A stretch of DNA of 64,000 bases from positions 1-64,000 of the forward strand of contig CAVOHV010000002.1 of the NCBI GenBank assembly GCA_963695805.1, given 5' to 3'. The notes beneath the pieces are model-generated. The model was not told the DNA's origin. It did not search any database and saw nothing but the letters and a program-made list of their open reading frames with translations. Both the position numbers and the translations under genes were made by a program. This document shows positions 7,836 through 15,689 of this stretch, one piece after another. The number at the start of each line of letters is the position of its first letter. The first letter of the stretch is position 1. The stretch comes from DASUPK01 sp963695805 (GTDB taxonomy: Bacteria > Actinomycetota > Thermoleophilia > Solirubrobacterales > 70-9).

Positions 7836-8373
7836 TCAGTTCTTTTTCCGCGTCTTTTCGACCGCGTCAGCGATATCGGAAGCCTGCTGGCCATAAACCT
7901 TCATCTGAGTAGCAAGCGTCTTCACAGTGTCGAGGTCGAGCTTGCCCAGATCGAGCTTCGCCATCGGCTTGGAGCCGCCCAGCCGCTTGAGCGGGCTTTT
8001 CTTGCTGTTGCCGGCCCCTAGACGAGATTTGATCACCGCGCCCCCGGCCGCTCCAACGAGCGCAGTGCCACCAGCGATGAGAGGGGTCTTTGCCTTGGAT
8101 GCCACATTGGCGACCGCGCGGCCTGATGACTTCGCCTTATCGATAGCCGTGTCGGTGATCGAGCCGGCAGCATTGCGGTTCTGTGGGCTCCGGCTCTGTG
8201 CGCGCGAGCTCGAGCGGGAGACCCTTGCGGTCTTCGCCCGACTTCCGTTCGAGCTGCTGCGACTCGGACTTGCGTTGGACCGTTTCGCACTAGTGCTCCG
8301 ACTCGAGCCTCGTGGCTTTCTGCCGGGTGTTGCTGCGGCTATTTGAACTCTTTGTCTTGGTGGATTGCGCCAT
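7836..8373 (-). CDS. Basic Ser/Arg-rich glycine-zipper protein, third relative (frameshifted)
   Basis: The N-terminus MAQSTKTKSSNSRSNTRQ begins at ATG 8373 with a TAAGGAGAGAG ribosome site. After about residue 20-25 the frame must change by one base near 8310-8340 to continue into KRSNASPSRSSSNGSR, the glycine zipper (PLIAGGTALVGAAGGAVI) and the C-terminal helix ending VEKTRKKN. The layout matches 4778-5404 and 14492-15115, although the C-terminus differs. The total length is 3n+1, consistent with a single indel. Confidence 0.6.
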
Positions 8374-8421
8374 CTCTCTCCTTAGGTCTGGTGCAGTCAG
8401 CGTGCGCTTCGCGCCGCTTGT

Positions 8422-9090
8422 CTACTTCCTTGACTTGCTCTTCGTTGAGTTGCCGGATGCCTTCTTCCTTGGCGTACGGCTGGTGGCTCCGGAGGACGTC
8501 GACCTCCGCCGATCAGCGTCCCCCTTGATCTCCGACACGGGGATCTCGTCGTGAGCGACGTCGGTGGCCAACTGCGGAAGCAGCTCGCCTAGATACTCGG
8601 CCATCCGCTGTTCTTCACTGAGGATGTCGCGAGCGAGCTTTGCCGTCTGCTTGTCCCCCACCGACGTGGCGAGCGCGTCGATCACGGTGTAGGTGGCGAT
8701 CTCCTCGGCCTCCTCGCGGTATTCCGCGCGAGCGTTGTGAAGCATCTTCCCCTGCTCGCCCGAGCCCTTTGCTAGGTGGAGCGGGCCCTGCACCGCGGCC
8801 TTCGCCTTACCGACCGCGCCCTGCAGGCTCTGCGCAGCCTTGGTCGCTGCTTCGGGACCAGGCAGCGAAACCGTCTCGGCGGTCCCCCCAAGTTGCTTGA
8901 TTCGCTTGGCTACGGTCGATGCGTGGGACTTCGTCTCCTTCAGATGCTGCCGCAGGCGCTTCTCGTAGTCGGCCCGCGTCGTCATCGCCATATGCGACTC
9001 GAGCGAGAGCTCTAGCTGGCGCTCCTTGCCATAGGCCTCATTGAGCAGCTGCACGACCTTCGCGTCCCTGGTCTTAGTGGCGGCTTCCAC
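8422..9090 (-). CDS. Ferritin-like DUF892 (YciE/YciF family) protein
   Basis: About 222 residues. The core (residues ~8-170) is a four-helix ferritin-like bundle with LLNEAYGKERQLELSLESH, HLKETKSHASTVAKRI, YREEAEEIATYTVIDALA and ARDILSEEQRMAEYL, which carry the regular Glu/His positions of a di-metal site. The tail is a basic Ser/Lys extension. YciF-type proteins are general-stress proteins. The start is uncertain: GTG 9090 has a GGAG ribosome site, while TTG slightly upstream is possible. The 5' region including the first six codons is duplicated at 11425-11625. Confidence 0.8.
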   Translation of the reverse strand: MEAATKTRDAKVVQLLNEAYGKERQLELSLESHMAMTTRADYEKRLRQHLKETKSHASTVAKRIKQLGGTAETVSLPGPEAATKAAQSLQGAVGKAKAAVQGPLHLAKGSGEQGKMLHNARAEYREEAEEIATYTVIDALATSVGDKQTAKLARDILSEEQRMAEYLGELLPQLATDVAHDEIPVSEIKGDADRRRSTSSGATSRTPRKKASGNSTKSKSRK

Positions 9091-9260
9091 AGTTGTCTCC
9101 AATCCTTGGGTGTCCCGCCTGGGCCGTGCAAGGTGACCGCAGTCACGCTCGCCCATTTGCTCCCAAACCGGGGTGTGGCAGGTTGCTTCGCGTCTAGCGA
9201 AACAATGCTGCCTTGCTTCCTCGCAGTAATGAGTTACCCGCTAAGACACCGTTCAACCAT
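9091..9260 (-). repeat. Duplicated 5' leader, copy 1
   Basis: This ~165-bp upstream region is clearly similar to 11443-11625. It shares GCCTGGGCCGTGCAAG, GCTGACC/GGTGACC, TTTGCTCCCA, a GCTTCGC/GCGAAGC hairpin and CATATGTT at the far end. It lies upstream of an unrelated protein, so promoter and leader were copied as a unit. Confidence 0.7.
9234..9258 (-). promoter_or_regulatory. Sigma-B-like promoter of the DUF892 gene
   Basis: GGTTGA, 13 nt, GGGTAA on the minus strand, about 145 nt before the start, inside the duplicated leader. The other copy reads GTTTGA-N13-AGGTAT. Confidence 0.55.
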
Positions 9261-9346
9261 ATGTTCGGTGCGAACTTAAGTCCGCCTGCGGTGGTCGCAC
9301 ACCGTCTCAAACGCGCTGAAAACCGCGCGGCGAGGTGCGGTTTCTA

Positions 9347-9365
9347 CCGCTTGGACGAAAAGCGG
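9347..9365. repeat. Interspersed palindromic hairpin, copy 2
   Basis: CCGCTT, loop GGACGA, AAAGCGG. It is the GGACGA-loop variant of the family and lies just beyond a SnoaL C-terminal relic. Confidence 0.55.
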
Positions 9366-9390
9366 CGGTTGTCTTGCCGGCTGATTGGCC

Positions 9391-9425
9391 CTACTCCGAC
9401 AGGCCGGCGGGTGTCGAACCATTGA
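9391..9425 (-). pseudogene. SnoaL C-terminal relic
   Basis: Reads PAGLSE-stop on the minus strand, the ending of the SnoaL family, with unrelated sequence directly upstream. It is too short to be a gene. Confidence 0.45.
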
Positions 9426-9457
9426 AGTCGGATGCTGCGGCGTCGTAAGATAGCGGC

Positions 9458-9793
9458 GTGGCGTCGGAGCGCCGGGAGCGGATGGCCCAGAACGAGGCGA
9501 TGTTCCGCGTCGCCAACGAGCGGATGGCGGACTGGGAGGAGCAACACGCAAGTAGTGCGGTCGAGCCCTACTTCTGCGAGTGCGCGAACCCCGAATGCGG
9601 CGAGCATGTGGATCTGCGCAAGGCCGACTACGAGAGGGTCCGCTCGGACTCGCGCCGCTTCGTGATCGTCCCTGGTCACGAGGTGCCGGACGTGGAGACG
9701 GTGATCGAGCGAAACGAGGGCTGGGCGATCGTCGAAAAGGCGCCCGACCTAACTGGCACTGTCGAAGAACTCGACCCGCGCCGCGACGGCTGA
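9458..9793 (+). CDS. CEC-motif small protein, divergent member
   Basis: A 111-residue relative of 4000-4334 and 13090-13437: NEAMFRVANERM, then FCECANPECGEHVDL, YERVRSDSRRFVIVPGH, and WAIVEKAPD. It keeps the cysteines, the RRF-V-PGH segment and the EK. The sequence ends in DPRRDG, which the other two lack. Start GTG 9458; ATG 9482 is the alternative. Monocistronic. Unknown function, possibly metal-binding. Confidence 0.75.
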   Translation: MASERRERMAQNEAMFRVANERMADWEEQHASSAVEPYFCECANPECGEHVDLRKADYERVRSDSRRFVIVPGHEVPDVETVIERNEGWAIVEKAPDLTGTVEELDPRRDG

Positions 9794-9919
9794 TCTTTAC
9801 GCGGCGAGAGGGACCTGGCCCCGCCGCGCCCGGTGTATGCCATAGCGCCGCCTGCTGCCCTGGGGGTGAACCCGCATTCGTTGAACAACTCGTACGTTAG
9901 GCGCACGATTCGGCGTCGC

Positions 9920-10318
9920 CTACTCCCGCAGCCCGGCGGCTTCGAGGGCGGCCCCCAGATTGCGACCCCGTTCGAACCGAACGACCTTGCCGTCGCGGAA
10001 GGTCCAGGTGTGCGCCTCTTTCTGGATCTCGCTGCTGCTCGGACGGCCGGCGTGGCGGCTGACGGCGGCGACCACGGTATCGCCGAGGTCGAACAGTTCA
10101 TGGAGCTCATGCCGGTACGAGTGGGTCGACTGACGAGCGCGTCGCAGGGCGAGCCTCACTTCAGCGCGCCCACGACGAATACCGGGGTCGACGGCCTCGG
10201 GAGGGTTGACGTATTCGATGTCCGGGGTGGCGAACTGGTCGACGAGGCGCTTCGGATCGCGGTCGATCAACCCGTCTCTGTAAATCCGCCGCACGATCTC
10301 CACGTTCTCCTCCGACAT
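9920..10318 (-). CDS. SnoaL/NTF2-like protein
   Basis: A 132-residue NTF2-like protein with MSEENVEIVRRIYRDGLID, DIEYVNPPEAVDPGIRRG, strand EAHTWTFRDGKVVRFERG and the ending ALEAAGLRE. Intact. Its 5' flank lacks the GATACT motif found at other members, so it is probably regulated differently. Confidence 0.85.
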   Translation of the reverse strand: MSEENVEIVRRIYRDGLIDRDPKRLVDQFATPDIEYVNPPEAVDPGIRRGRAEVRLALRRARQSTHSYRHELHELFDLGDTVVAAVSRHAGRPSSSEIQKEAHTWTFRDGKVVRFERGRNLGAALEAAGLRE

Positions 10319-10356
10319 CACCATCATCGAGGCTCTCGGTGTGCTGCTTCGCGTAC

Positions 10357-10853
10357 TCACGAGAGGCTCAGAACGCGTTCGACGAGGTCATTGGCGCGCG
10401 ACTGAACGCCGTTCGCACGGCTCTCAACACTGTCTCGGACGTCCTCGGCCTGGCGCTCGACTGCCCGGCGCTTTCGCCGCAGGACGGTTGCGCCGCGTCG
10501 CTCGAACCGATTGAGCTGCTGACGGGCCAGTCGGCTGTCGCTGTAGGTGCGGATGGTCGCGGCTACGCGGTCACGCGCCTCGAGCGTCGCCCCAACCGGG
10601 ATCAGAATGACGCGCTCAGCCTGGTGGGCGACGGCCTCGAAGCGAGTCTTTTCGGCCGAGACGCGACGAGCGGTGGCCCGACCTGCCTGCTTGGAGGCCG
10701 TGCGGGCTGCGCGACCGGTGCTCTGGGCGGACGTTGTGGTGCGGCGAACGGACGCCTTGGCGGTTCGGTGCTCTGTCTCGCGGAGTTTCGCTTTCGTGTG
10801 GCGGCGGCCTTCTTGGCGGCTGCCTGACGTTGGGTTCGGGTCTGCGGGGCCAT
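10357..10853 (-). CDS. Ala/Arg-rich basic helical protein (frameshifted)
   Basis: The start MAPQTRTQRQAAAKKAAATRK at 10853 continues, after a one-base frame change near 10785-10795, into a long helical stretch (LRETEHRTAKAS, then ARTASKQAGRATARRVSAEKTRFEAVAHQ, RDRVAATIRTYSDSR, and LVERVLSLS at the end). About 165 residues in all; resembles histone-like or phasin-like coiled proteins. The length is not a multiple of three, so a single indel is needed. Confidence 0.6.
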
Positions 10854-10906
10854 TGGATTTCGGTTCCCTTCGTTGGTGTTATTCACGTAGGTAGTTACTG
10901 CTCGAG

Positions 10907-11035
10907 CTAGAACAATCTGATCAGCAGGTTCAGCAAGATCGTGAGCGCGATCGAGAGGACGATCGACCACAGGAGGCAGCCGGGCATGAACCGCACCTGT
11001 GTGCGTTCCCCAGATCGCTTCCAGATCACGAACAT
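10907..11035 (-). CDS. 42-residue membrane protein
   Basis: Not a shadow of any other frame. After a short basic N-terminus (MFVIWKRSGERTQVRF) comes MPGCLLWSIVLSIALTIL, then LLNLLIRLF-stop: one transmembrane helix with a conserved-looking MPGC. A weak ribosome site (AGGCGG) precedes ATG 11035. Function unknown. Confidence 0.6.
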   Translation of the reverse strand: MFVIWKRSGERTQVRFMPGCLLWSIVLSIALTILLNLLIRLF

Positions 11036-11115
11036 CGTTTACCGCCTGCTAGCGGTGTCTCGAAGGAAGTAACCCGGCCGAGGCCCGTAGGGCCCCGGCC
11101 GGGAAACGATCGGAG

Positions 11116-11442
11116 CTAGCGACCGTTCCGATCGCCGTTCTCGAGGCTCTCGGTGTACGGATCGCTCGACCCGGACTTGGCGAGCCCGCGACCGATGAAG
11201 TAGGCACCGGCGACGATCGCGACGTAGAGCCATGCCTGGCGGGCGATGAACTCGTCGGTCCCGTTGGTGTCGCCACCCTTGATCACGGCGGCGCTGACGA
11301 GAATCGCGACGATGACGCCGACCATCCCCCAGAACTCAGTGGTCTTGAACGCCTGCTTGGTCTCGGTCGCCAGGCGGCGAACGCGGCCTTGGCGACGGAC
11401 TGAATCGGTGCGCAGGGCACCGGACTTCGTTGCAGCTTCCAT
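11116..11442 (-). CDS. Two-helix membrane protein
   Basis: 108 residues. The cytoplasmic basic N-terminus (MEAATKSGALRTDSVRR) precedes TM1 ~38-56 (WGMVGVIVAILVSAAVI), a short polar loop, TM2 ~70-86 (WLYVAIVAGAYFIGRGL), and a polar tail. Its first codons (MEAATK) and its leader match those of the ferritin-like gene at 9090, pointing to a copied 5' region. Likely stress-regulated through the promoter at 11587-11611. Confidence 0.7.
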   Translation of the reverse strand: MEAATKSGALRTDSVRRQGRVRRLATETKQAFKTTEFWGMVGVIVAILVSAAVIKGGDTNGTDEFIARQAWLYVAIVAGAYFIGRGLAKSGSSDPYTESLENGDRNGR

Positions 11443-11625
11443 GCGTTTCACTTCTCCTGTCTTTGCGATCTCCCGCCTGGGCCGTGCAAGCTGACCGGAG
11501 GTCACCTCGCCCCTTTGCTCCCAGACCGGACGGGCAGGTGCTTCGCCTTTGCGAAGCAATGCTGCCTCGCTTCCTTCCCTCAACGTATACCTGCTGAGAC
11601 ACCGCTCAAACATATGTTCGGCCCC
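11443..11625 (-). repeat. Duplicated 5' leader, copy 2
   Basis: See 9091-9260. It contains the hairpin GCTTCGC-CTTT-GCGAAGC and ends with CATATGTT. It adjoins the AAGACAGGAG ribosome-site region of 11442. Confidence 0.7.
11587..11611 (-). promoter_or_regulatory. Sigma-B-like promoter of the two-helix membrane protein gene
   Basis: GTTTGA, 13 nt, AGGTAT on the minus strand. This is the closest match in the window to the GTTT-N12-15-GGGTAT consensus. Confidence 0.6.
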
Positions 11626-11672
11626 GCCGATCGACCCCTGCCCTCGTTGTCCTCGCGGGTGGACCCAAACCG

Positions 11673-11692
11673 CCGCTTTCCATGCAAAGCGG
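11673..11692. repeat. Interspersed palindromic hairpin, copy 3
   Basis: Perfect CCGCTTT-CCATGC-AAAGCGG, followed at 11703-11715 by a half-site TCGTCCAAAGCG. It lies directly downstream of a SnoaL pseudogene. Confidence 0.65.
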
Positions 11693-11715
11693 ATAGCCGC
11701 TCCTCGTCCAAAGCG

Positions 11716-11940
11716 CTACTCGGATAGCCCGGCGGCTTCGAGGGCGTCGGCCGGGTTGGGGTAGTTCCGCGTTCGAATCACGCGGCCATCTTTCAGCTCT
11801 CAGATCTGACCCTGGTGCCATTCGACCTGCGCACTGCTCCCCTTTCCGGTTGCGACTTGGTTCAGGAGGGCCACAACTTGGTCATCGCCAGCCTCGATCA
11901 ATCGCTCGAGATGCCGTCGCGGATGGACACGGGCTAAATA
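11716..11940 (-). pseudogene. SnoaL pseudogene (5' truncated, in-frame stop)
   Basis: The C-terminal half of a SnoaL protein: HLERLIEAGDDQVVALLNQ, AQVEWHQGQI-stop-ELKDGRVIRTRNY, ADALEAAGLSE. A TGA replaces what is normally Trp, and the N-terminal half is missing where the topoisomerase gene begins. A true relic, because a nonsense change cannot be explained by an indel. Confidence 0.7.
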
Positions 11941-11969
11941 TCGCCTCCGCCGGGTAGCCGTGCAGCACG

Positions 11970-13022
11970 ATGCCGCGCCTGAGACGCGTCGACTGTGCCG
12001 CTCCGGCAATCTCGCGCCGTCGGCGCGGGAAAGGCTTCGAGTACCTCGACGAGAGCATCGGCGAGCGGATCGATGACGAGGAGATCATCGAGCGTATTAG
12101 GGCGCTGGCGATCCCGCCCGCTTGGCAGGACGTCTGGATCTGCGCCGACCCGCTCGGGCACATCCAGGCCACGGGCATCGACGCCAGGGGACGGAAGCAG
12201 TACCGCTACCACGACGTCTGGCGCGAGCGGCGCGATCGCGAGAAGTTCGACGACATGGTGGATTTCGCACGGTTCGCTGCCCATGCTGCGCGAACAGGTG
12301 GTGCGTGATCTCCGCAGGCGGAAGATCTCCCGCGAGCGCGTGCTCGCCTGCGCCGTGCGGCTGCTCGACCGCGGCTTCTTCCGCATCGGCTCGGAGGACT
12401 ACGCCGAGGAGAACGAGACCTACGGGCTGGCGACCATGCGCAAGCGCCACGTCACGGTCACGGGCGACATGGTCGTCTTCGACTACGAGGCGAAGGGCAG
12501 GGAAGCGACGCGTCCAGGTCGTCGGGGACCCGTCGTCGCCGGGCTCGTCGAAGACACTCCGCGGCCGGCCCGGCGGGGGCATGAGCTACTCGCCTATCGC
12601 AACGGCAGGAGTGGCGGGACGTCCGCTCGGACGAGATCAACGACTACATCAAGGCCGTCGTCGGTGAGGAGCACAGCGCCAAGGACTTCCGCACCTGGAA
12701 CGCGACGGTGCTGGCCGCCGTCGTGCTCGCCGGCTCTGCCCGGCAGCGCGACATGAGCACCAAGGGGGGCCGCAACCGCGCCAAGCGCGACGCCGTCAAG
12801 CAGGTGTCCCGCTACCTCGGCAACACGCCGGCCGTCTGCCGCGCCTCCTACATCGACCCGCGGGTCTTCGACCGCTTCGACGGTGGGCTGACGGTCGGCG
12901 GCGTGTTCGAGCGCCTGCCGGAGGACCCCGCGGACTGGCCCGAGATCCAGAGGCCGATCGAGGAGGCCGTGCTCGACCTCATCGATCGGCGGGAATCACC
13001 CGCCATCGAACGGGTGAAGTGA
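11970..13022 (+). pseudogene. DNA topoisomerase IB, multiply frameshifted
   Basis: Poxvirus-type TopIB: RGKGFEYLDESIGERI, IRALAIPPAWQDVWICADP and GRKQYRYHDVWRERRDREKF in the N-terminal domain. In the catalytic domain are KRHVTVTGDMVVFDYEAKG, VRSDEINDYIK, KDFRTWNATVLAA and the tyrosine segment CRASYIDPRVFDRF, whose Tyr would be the nucleophile. At least three frame changes (near 12280, 12500, 12590-12610) break it. The indels lie in short G/C runs, so either decay or poor base calling is possible. Without indels it would be ~350 residues, the normal size, and relax supercoils. Confidence 0.75.
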
Positions 13023-13089
13023 GGGGGCGTCAGGCGACGACGCCGAGCTTGTCGAGCGAGACGTCGACCTCGTTCTCCTCCGATATCGC

Positions 13090-13437
13090 CTAAGCCCGCT
13101 TTGCGGCTACGTCACCCGCCTCGCCGCGCTTTTCGACAATCCAGAAGTGTTCGTATTCCTTGACCACTTCTTCAACGCCCGGTTCAACGTCGATGGCTGT
13201 GTGCCCGGGCGCGACAGCGAAGCGTTCCGGTTGCGAGCGGACCTCCTGCCATTGCCCCCTGCATAGTTGTAGGCGGACGCCGCAATCGATCTGCCAGCAC
13301 TCGCATCGAAAACCTGCCGCCTGAAGGCCACCGCTAAGCCACTCCGCTTTCCGCTCGTTGAGGTCCCGGCAGAAGGCCTCGTTCAACGCGATGCGCGCTT
13401 CCCTCGACCTAGCTGGGGGCTCGGAAGACTCCGCCAC
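13090..13437 (-). CDS. CEC-motif small protein, copy 2
   Basis: 115 residues, intact. ARIALNEAFCRDLNERKAEW, FRCECWQIDCGVRLQL, RFAVAPGH, and EHFWIVEKRGEAGDVA. It is close kin to 4000-4334 at both DNA and protein level, including the ~45-nt spacer to the 24-residue peptide gene upstream. Start GTG 13437. See 4000-4334 for what can be said of the family. Confidence 0.75.
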   Translation of the reverse strand: MAESSEPPARSREARIALNEAFCRDLNERKAEWLSGGLQAAGFRCECWQIDCGVRLQLCRGQWQEVRSQPERFAVAPGHTAIDVEPGVEEVVKEYEHFWIVEKRGEAGDVAAKRA

Positions 13438-13482
13438 CCGGCAACCGTAATGGGTTACGGCTGACCTTCCCCAGGCCAGGTC

Positions 13483-13557
13483 CTAGAAGACCCGCCTGAG
13501 CAGGTACAGCACGACCAGCACCAGGATGATGATGATGAGGATGGTGACGATGGACAA
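13483..13557 (-). CDS. 24-residue single-pass membrane peptide, copy 2
   Basis: The same peptide as at 4380-4454 except that the start codon is TTG instead of ATG. It keeps the GGAAGGGAGGGA ribosome site. Conservation of the hydrophobic core after duplication supports that it is translated. Confidence 0.7.
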   Translation of the reverse strand: MSIVTILIIIILVLVVLYLLRRVF

Positions 13558-13626
13558 GGGGATTCCCTCCCTTCCGACTTCCGTAGCTGACCCTCCTTCA
13601 CGAACGTCCTTGTTCGTCCACACCCT

Positions 13627-13653
13627 GTACCCGGGCGATGCGGCGTCCAAAAC
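13627..13653 (-). promoter_or_regulatory. Sigma-B-like promoter of the 24-residue peptide gene (copy 2)
   Basis: GTTTTG, 15 nt, GGGTAC on the minus strand, with the same spacing and distance as the copy at 4519-4545. Confidence 0.5.
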
Positions 13654-13825
13654 CCTCTGATCGACTAGCGGTCTCAAACCCCTGCAACGCCGGAAAGATC
13701 GGCGTCGAATCAGCCCGCCTCGACGACGATCGCGTTCATCTCCTCGCGCGAGCGCTAAGCGCTCATTACCACCTGCCCCGGCGACACCGCCAGAGGAGTC
13801 TGCTGCGCAGCCTTGACATAGATAG

Positions 13826-14308
13826 CTAGTCAGACTGCTGCGCACTGCGGGCGAGCGGAAGCGCGTACCAGAGGCCGCCGAAGACGAGGACGGCGACGAT
13901 GCCCGAAACGACCGTGAGCGTCTCACTGAAGGCGTAGTTCGCGATCAGCATTACCGCGCCGACCATCGCGATCGCGAGGAAGCCAAGGCCCGCGATCGTC
14001 ATCCGGTTCGACACGGACAGCATCAGCTCTTTGTCCCTCTGGCGGAAGCGGAGGCGGTGCCAGGCGGACGGAGCGATCAGGAGGGCGGCCGATATCGCGG
14101 TCGCCGCGAGCACCGCGAACATGAGGTCGCGTTGGAACTCCGTCGTCTGAGCGAACCCCTGGCTGAACGGCACCGTCAGCAGGAACGCGAACAGAACCTG
14201 CACGCCGGGCAGGGCAACTCGAAGCTCGTTCAGGAGCTCGATCAGCTCGCGGTCGATCCGCTCGGACTTGCCTTCGTCAGAGCCGCTCCCTTGACCTCCG
14301 TTCGACAT
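13826..14308 (-). CDS. DUF6328-type four-helix membrane protein
   Basis: 160 residues. The cytoplasmic N-terminus (SERIDRELIELLNELRVALPGV) is the signature of this family, followed by four TM helices at about 37-55, 70-88, 108-128 and 132-152. Family function unknown. It sits between the minus-strand peptide/CEC pair and the divergent plus-strand basic-protein pair, and has no counterpart in the 4.0-5.9 kb copy of the gene set. Confidence 0.75.
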   Translation of the reverse strand: MSNGGQGSGSDEGKSERIDRELIELLNELRVALPGVQVLFAFLLTVPFSQGFAQTTEFQRDLMFAVLAATAISAALLIAPSAWHRLRFRQRDKELMLSVSNRMTIAGLGFLAIAMVGAVMLIANYAFSETLTVVSGIVAVLVFGGLWYALPLARSAQQSD

Positions 14309-14420
14309 TCTCACGAGCTTCCGTGATTCGAGCCGAACTCCTGCCCCGGCAGTTGATGTTGGTTTGCATAGAGAGCAGCAACGCTTTGCTTGCCTGTAGC
14401 GAACCAGTGCGACGTCCGGC

Positions 14421-14445
14421 GATTTGTCCTTGCAAATGCGGGTAA
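14421..14445 (+). promoter_or_regulatory. Sigma-B-like promoter of the basic glycine-zipper gene (copy 2)
   Basis: GATTTG, 13 nt, GGGTAA, about 46 nt before ATG 14492. The spacer and -10 match the copy at 5453-5476. Confidence 0.5.
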
Positions 14446-14491
14446 TAGGTGGCACGGCAACAAGGAATCTGCATGCGAAAGGAGGGCCCGC

Positions 14492-15115
14492 ATGGCCCAG
14501 ACCAGCACAAGAAAGAAGTCGTCCGTCGGCGACGGGACAGGGAGGCGCTCGAGCCGTTCGACGCGAGCATCGGCCTCGTCCAGCGGATCGAGGTCGACGC
14601 GGAATCGTCAGTCACGCAACGGAAGAGGAGCGAACGGCCGAAAGTCAGGCGCTTTGCGCAGCGGGCGTTCGCGCGCGAGCACCAGCGGCCGCAAGCGGTC
14701 GTCGGCGAGCTCGAGCTCCCAAGGTCCCGCGGACGCCGTCAAGCAGATCGGTTCGAAAGGCAAAGAGGCCGTCGCCGAGGGCGCGCACACGGGTGGCAAG
14801 GCGATCTCCTCAGCCGCGGGTAAGGTCAAGTGGCCGGCAGTGGCGGGCGGCGCGGCGCTTGCGGGGCTAGCTGGAGGTGTCGCTTTGGGTGCCCAGCGCA
14901 ACTCCGGGCGCAAAATCCTGGGGATGCGTGTTGGCCAGGGCCGCGGCGAGGCCGGCAAGAACCTCGCCGACACCAGCAAGAACATCGGCAAGTTCAGCGA
15001 GAACGTCGGTGAGTTCGCAGCCGAGATGCGTAAGACGCGGGAAGCGATAGAGAGCGGATCGAAGCACAGCTCGCCCATCGAGGTGGTGCTGCGCGCCCTG
15101 ACGGCGCGGCGCTGA
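14492..15115 (+). CDS. Basic, Ser/Arg-rich protein with glycine-zipper segment, copy 2
   Basis: A 207-residue paralogue of 4778-5404: MAQTSTRKKSS start, Ser/Arg-rich ~85 residues, VKQIGSKGKEAVAEGAH, zipper AVAGGAALAGLAGGVAL, SGRKILGMR and the tail EMRKTREAI...ALTARR. An AAAGGAGGG ribosome site lies before ATG 14492. It is followed 80 nt later by the MAKTK gene with its own promoter. Confidence 0.8.
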   Translation: MAQTSTRKKSSVGDGTGRRSSRSTRASASSSGSRSTRNRQSRNGRGANGRKSGALRSGRSRASTSGRKRSSASSSSQGPADAVKQIGSKGKEAVAEGAHTGGKAISSAAGKVKWPAVAGGAALAGLAGGVALGAQRNSGRKILGMRVGQGRGEAGKNLADTSKNIGKFSENVGEFAAEMRKTREAIESGSKHSSPIEVVLRALTARR

Positions 15116-15137
15116 TGCACTCGCAAGCTCCGGCTAA

Positions 15138-15165
15138 GTGTCGGCAGGAGAGCGCGTGCGGGTAG
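15138..15165 (+). promoter_or_regulatory. Sigma-B-like promoter of the MAKTK gene (copy 2)
   Basis: GTGTCG, 16 nt, GGGTAG, about 30 nt before ATG 15196. It shares GTGTCG with the other copy. Confidence 0.4.
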
Positions 15166-15195
15166 ATGCAGGGACGCGAGCAGGAAAGCCGTCGA

Positions 15196-15495
15196 ATGGC
15201 GAAGACGAAGGCCGATAAGAAGCTCTACACAAGGCTCAGGGATAGCGGGATTCGAAAGAAGGTTGCCGAGCGGGTCGCCGAGGCAATCCCGGCCACGGGC
15301 CAGAAGAAGCCCACGAAGGCGCATAGGGTCGCGGACGAGTTGACGGCAGCCGCAAACTCGATTAGAGATCGAGCAGGCGGTGGTTCTCGCAAGCGATCAA
15401 TGGCCGCCAAGAAGGGCGCCCGCATTCGAAAGGCAAACGTCCTGAAGCGAAGCAACTCAGTGAAGAAGGGGGCGAGGAACCGCGCGAAGGCCTAG
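15196..15495 (+). CDS. Basic helical MAKTK-type protein, copy 2
   Basis: A 99-residue twin of 5631-5924: MAKTKADKKLYTRLRDSGIR, VAERVAEAIPATGQKKP, IRDRAGGGSRKRSMAAKKGA, basic tail. Intact. The gap 15496-15689 downstream holds no gene. Confidence 0.75.
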   Translation: MAKTKADKKLYTRLRDSGIRKKVAERVAEAIPATGQKKPTKAHRVADELTAAANSIRDRAGGGSRKRSMAAKKGARIRKANVLKRSNSVKKGARNRAKA

Positions 15496-15689
15496 CAGGC
15501 GCCACGCGCTCATCCGTCGTATCGCTCAGCTAGGCGTGGAACAGCATCGTCAGCGCGAGGCAGGGCGTCGTCAGGCCGCCCCTTGCCGGCCTCACGGCCT
15601 TGGGTTCCTCGTCGGGCTCGAGGGGCTCGCGTGTTTCTGTGGACGGAGCTGGCCGGGGCGCGGTGCATGGCCCTCTTGATGAGGCTAGC

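Noticed and set aside
13023..13089. Another SnoaL start relic
   Set aside because: The minus strand reads ISEENEVDVSLDKLGVVA without ATG and without the GATACT motif; similarity to MSEEN is likely chance.
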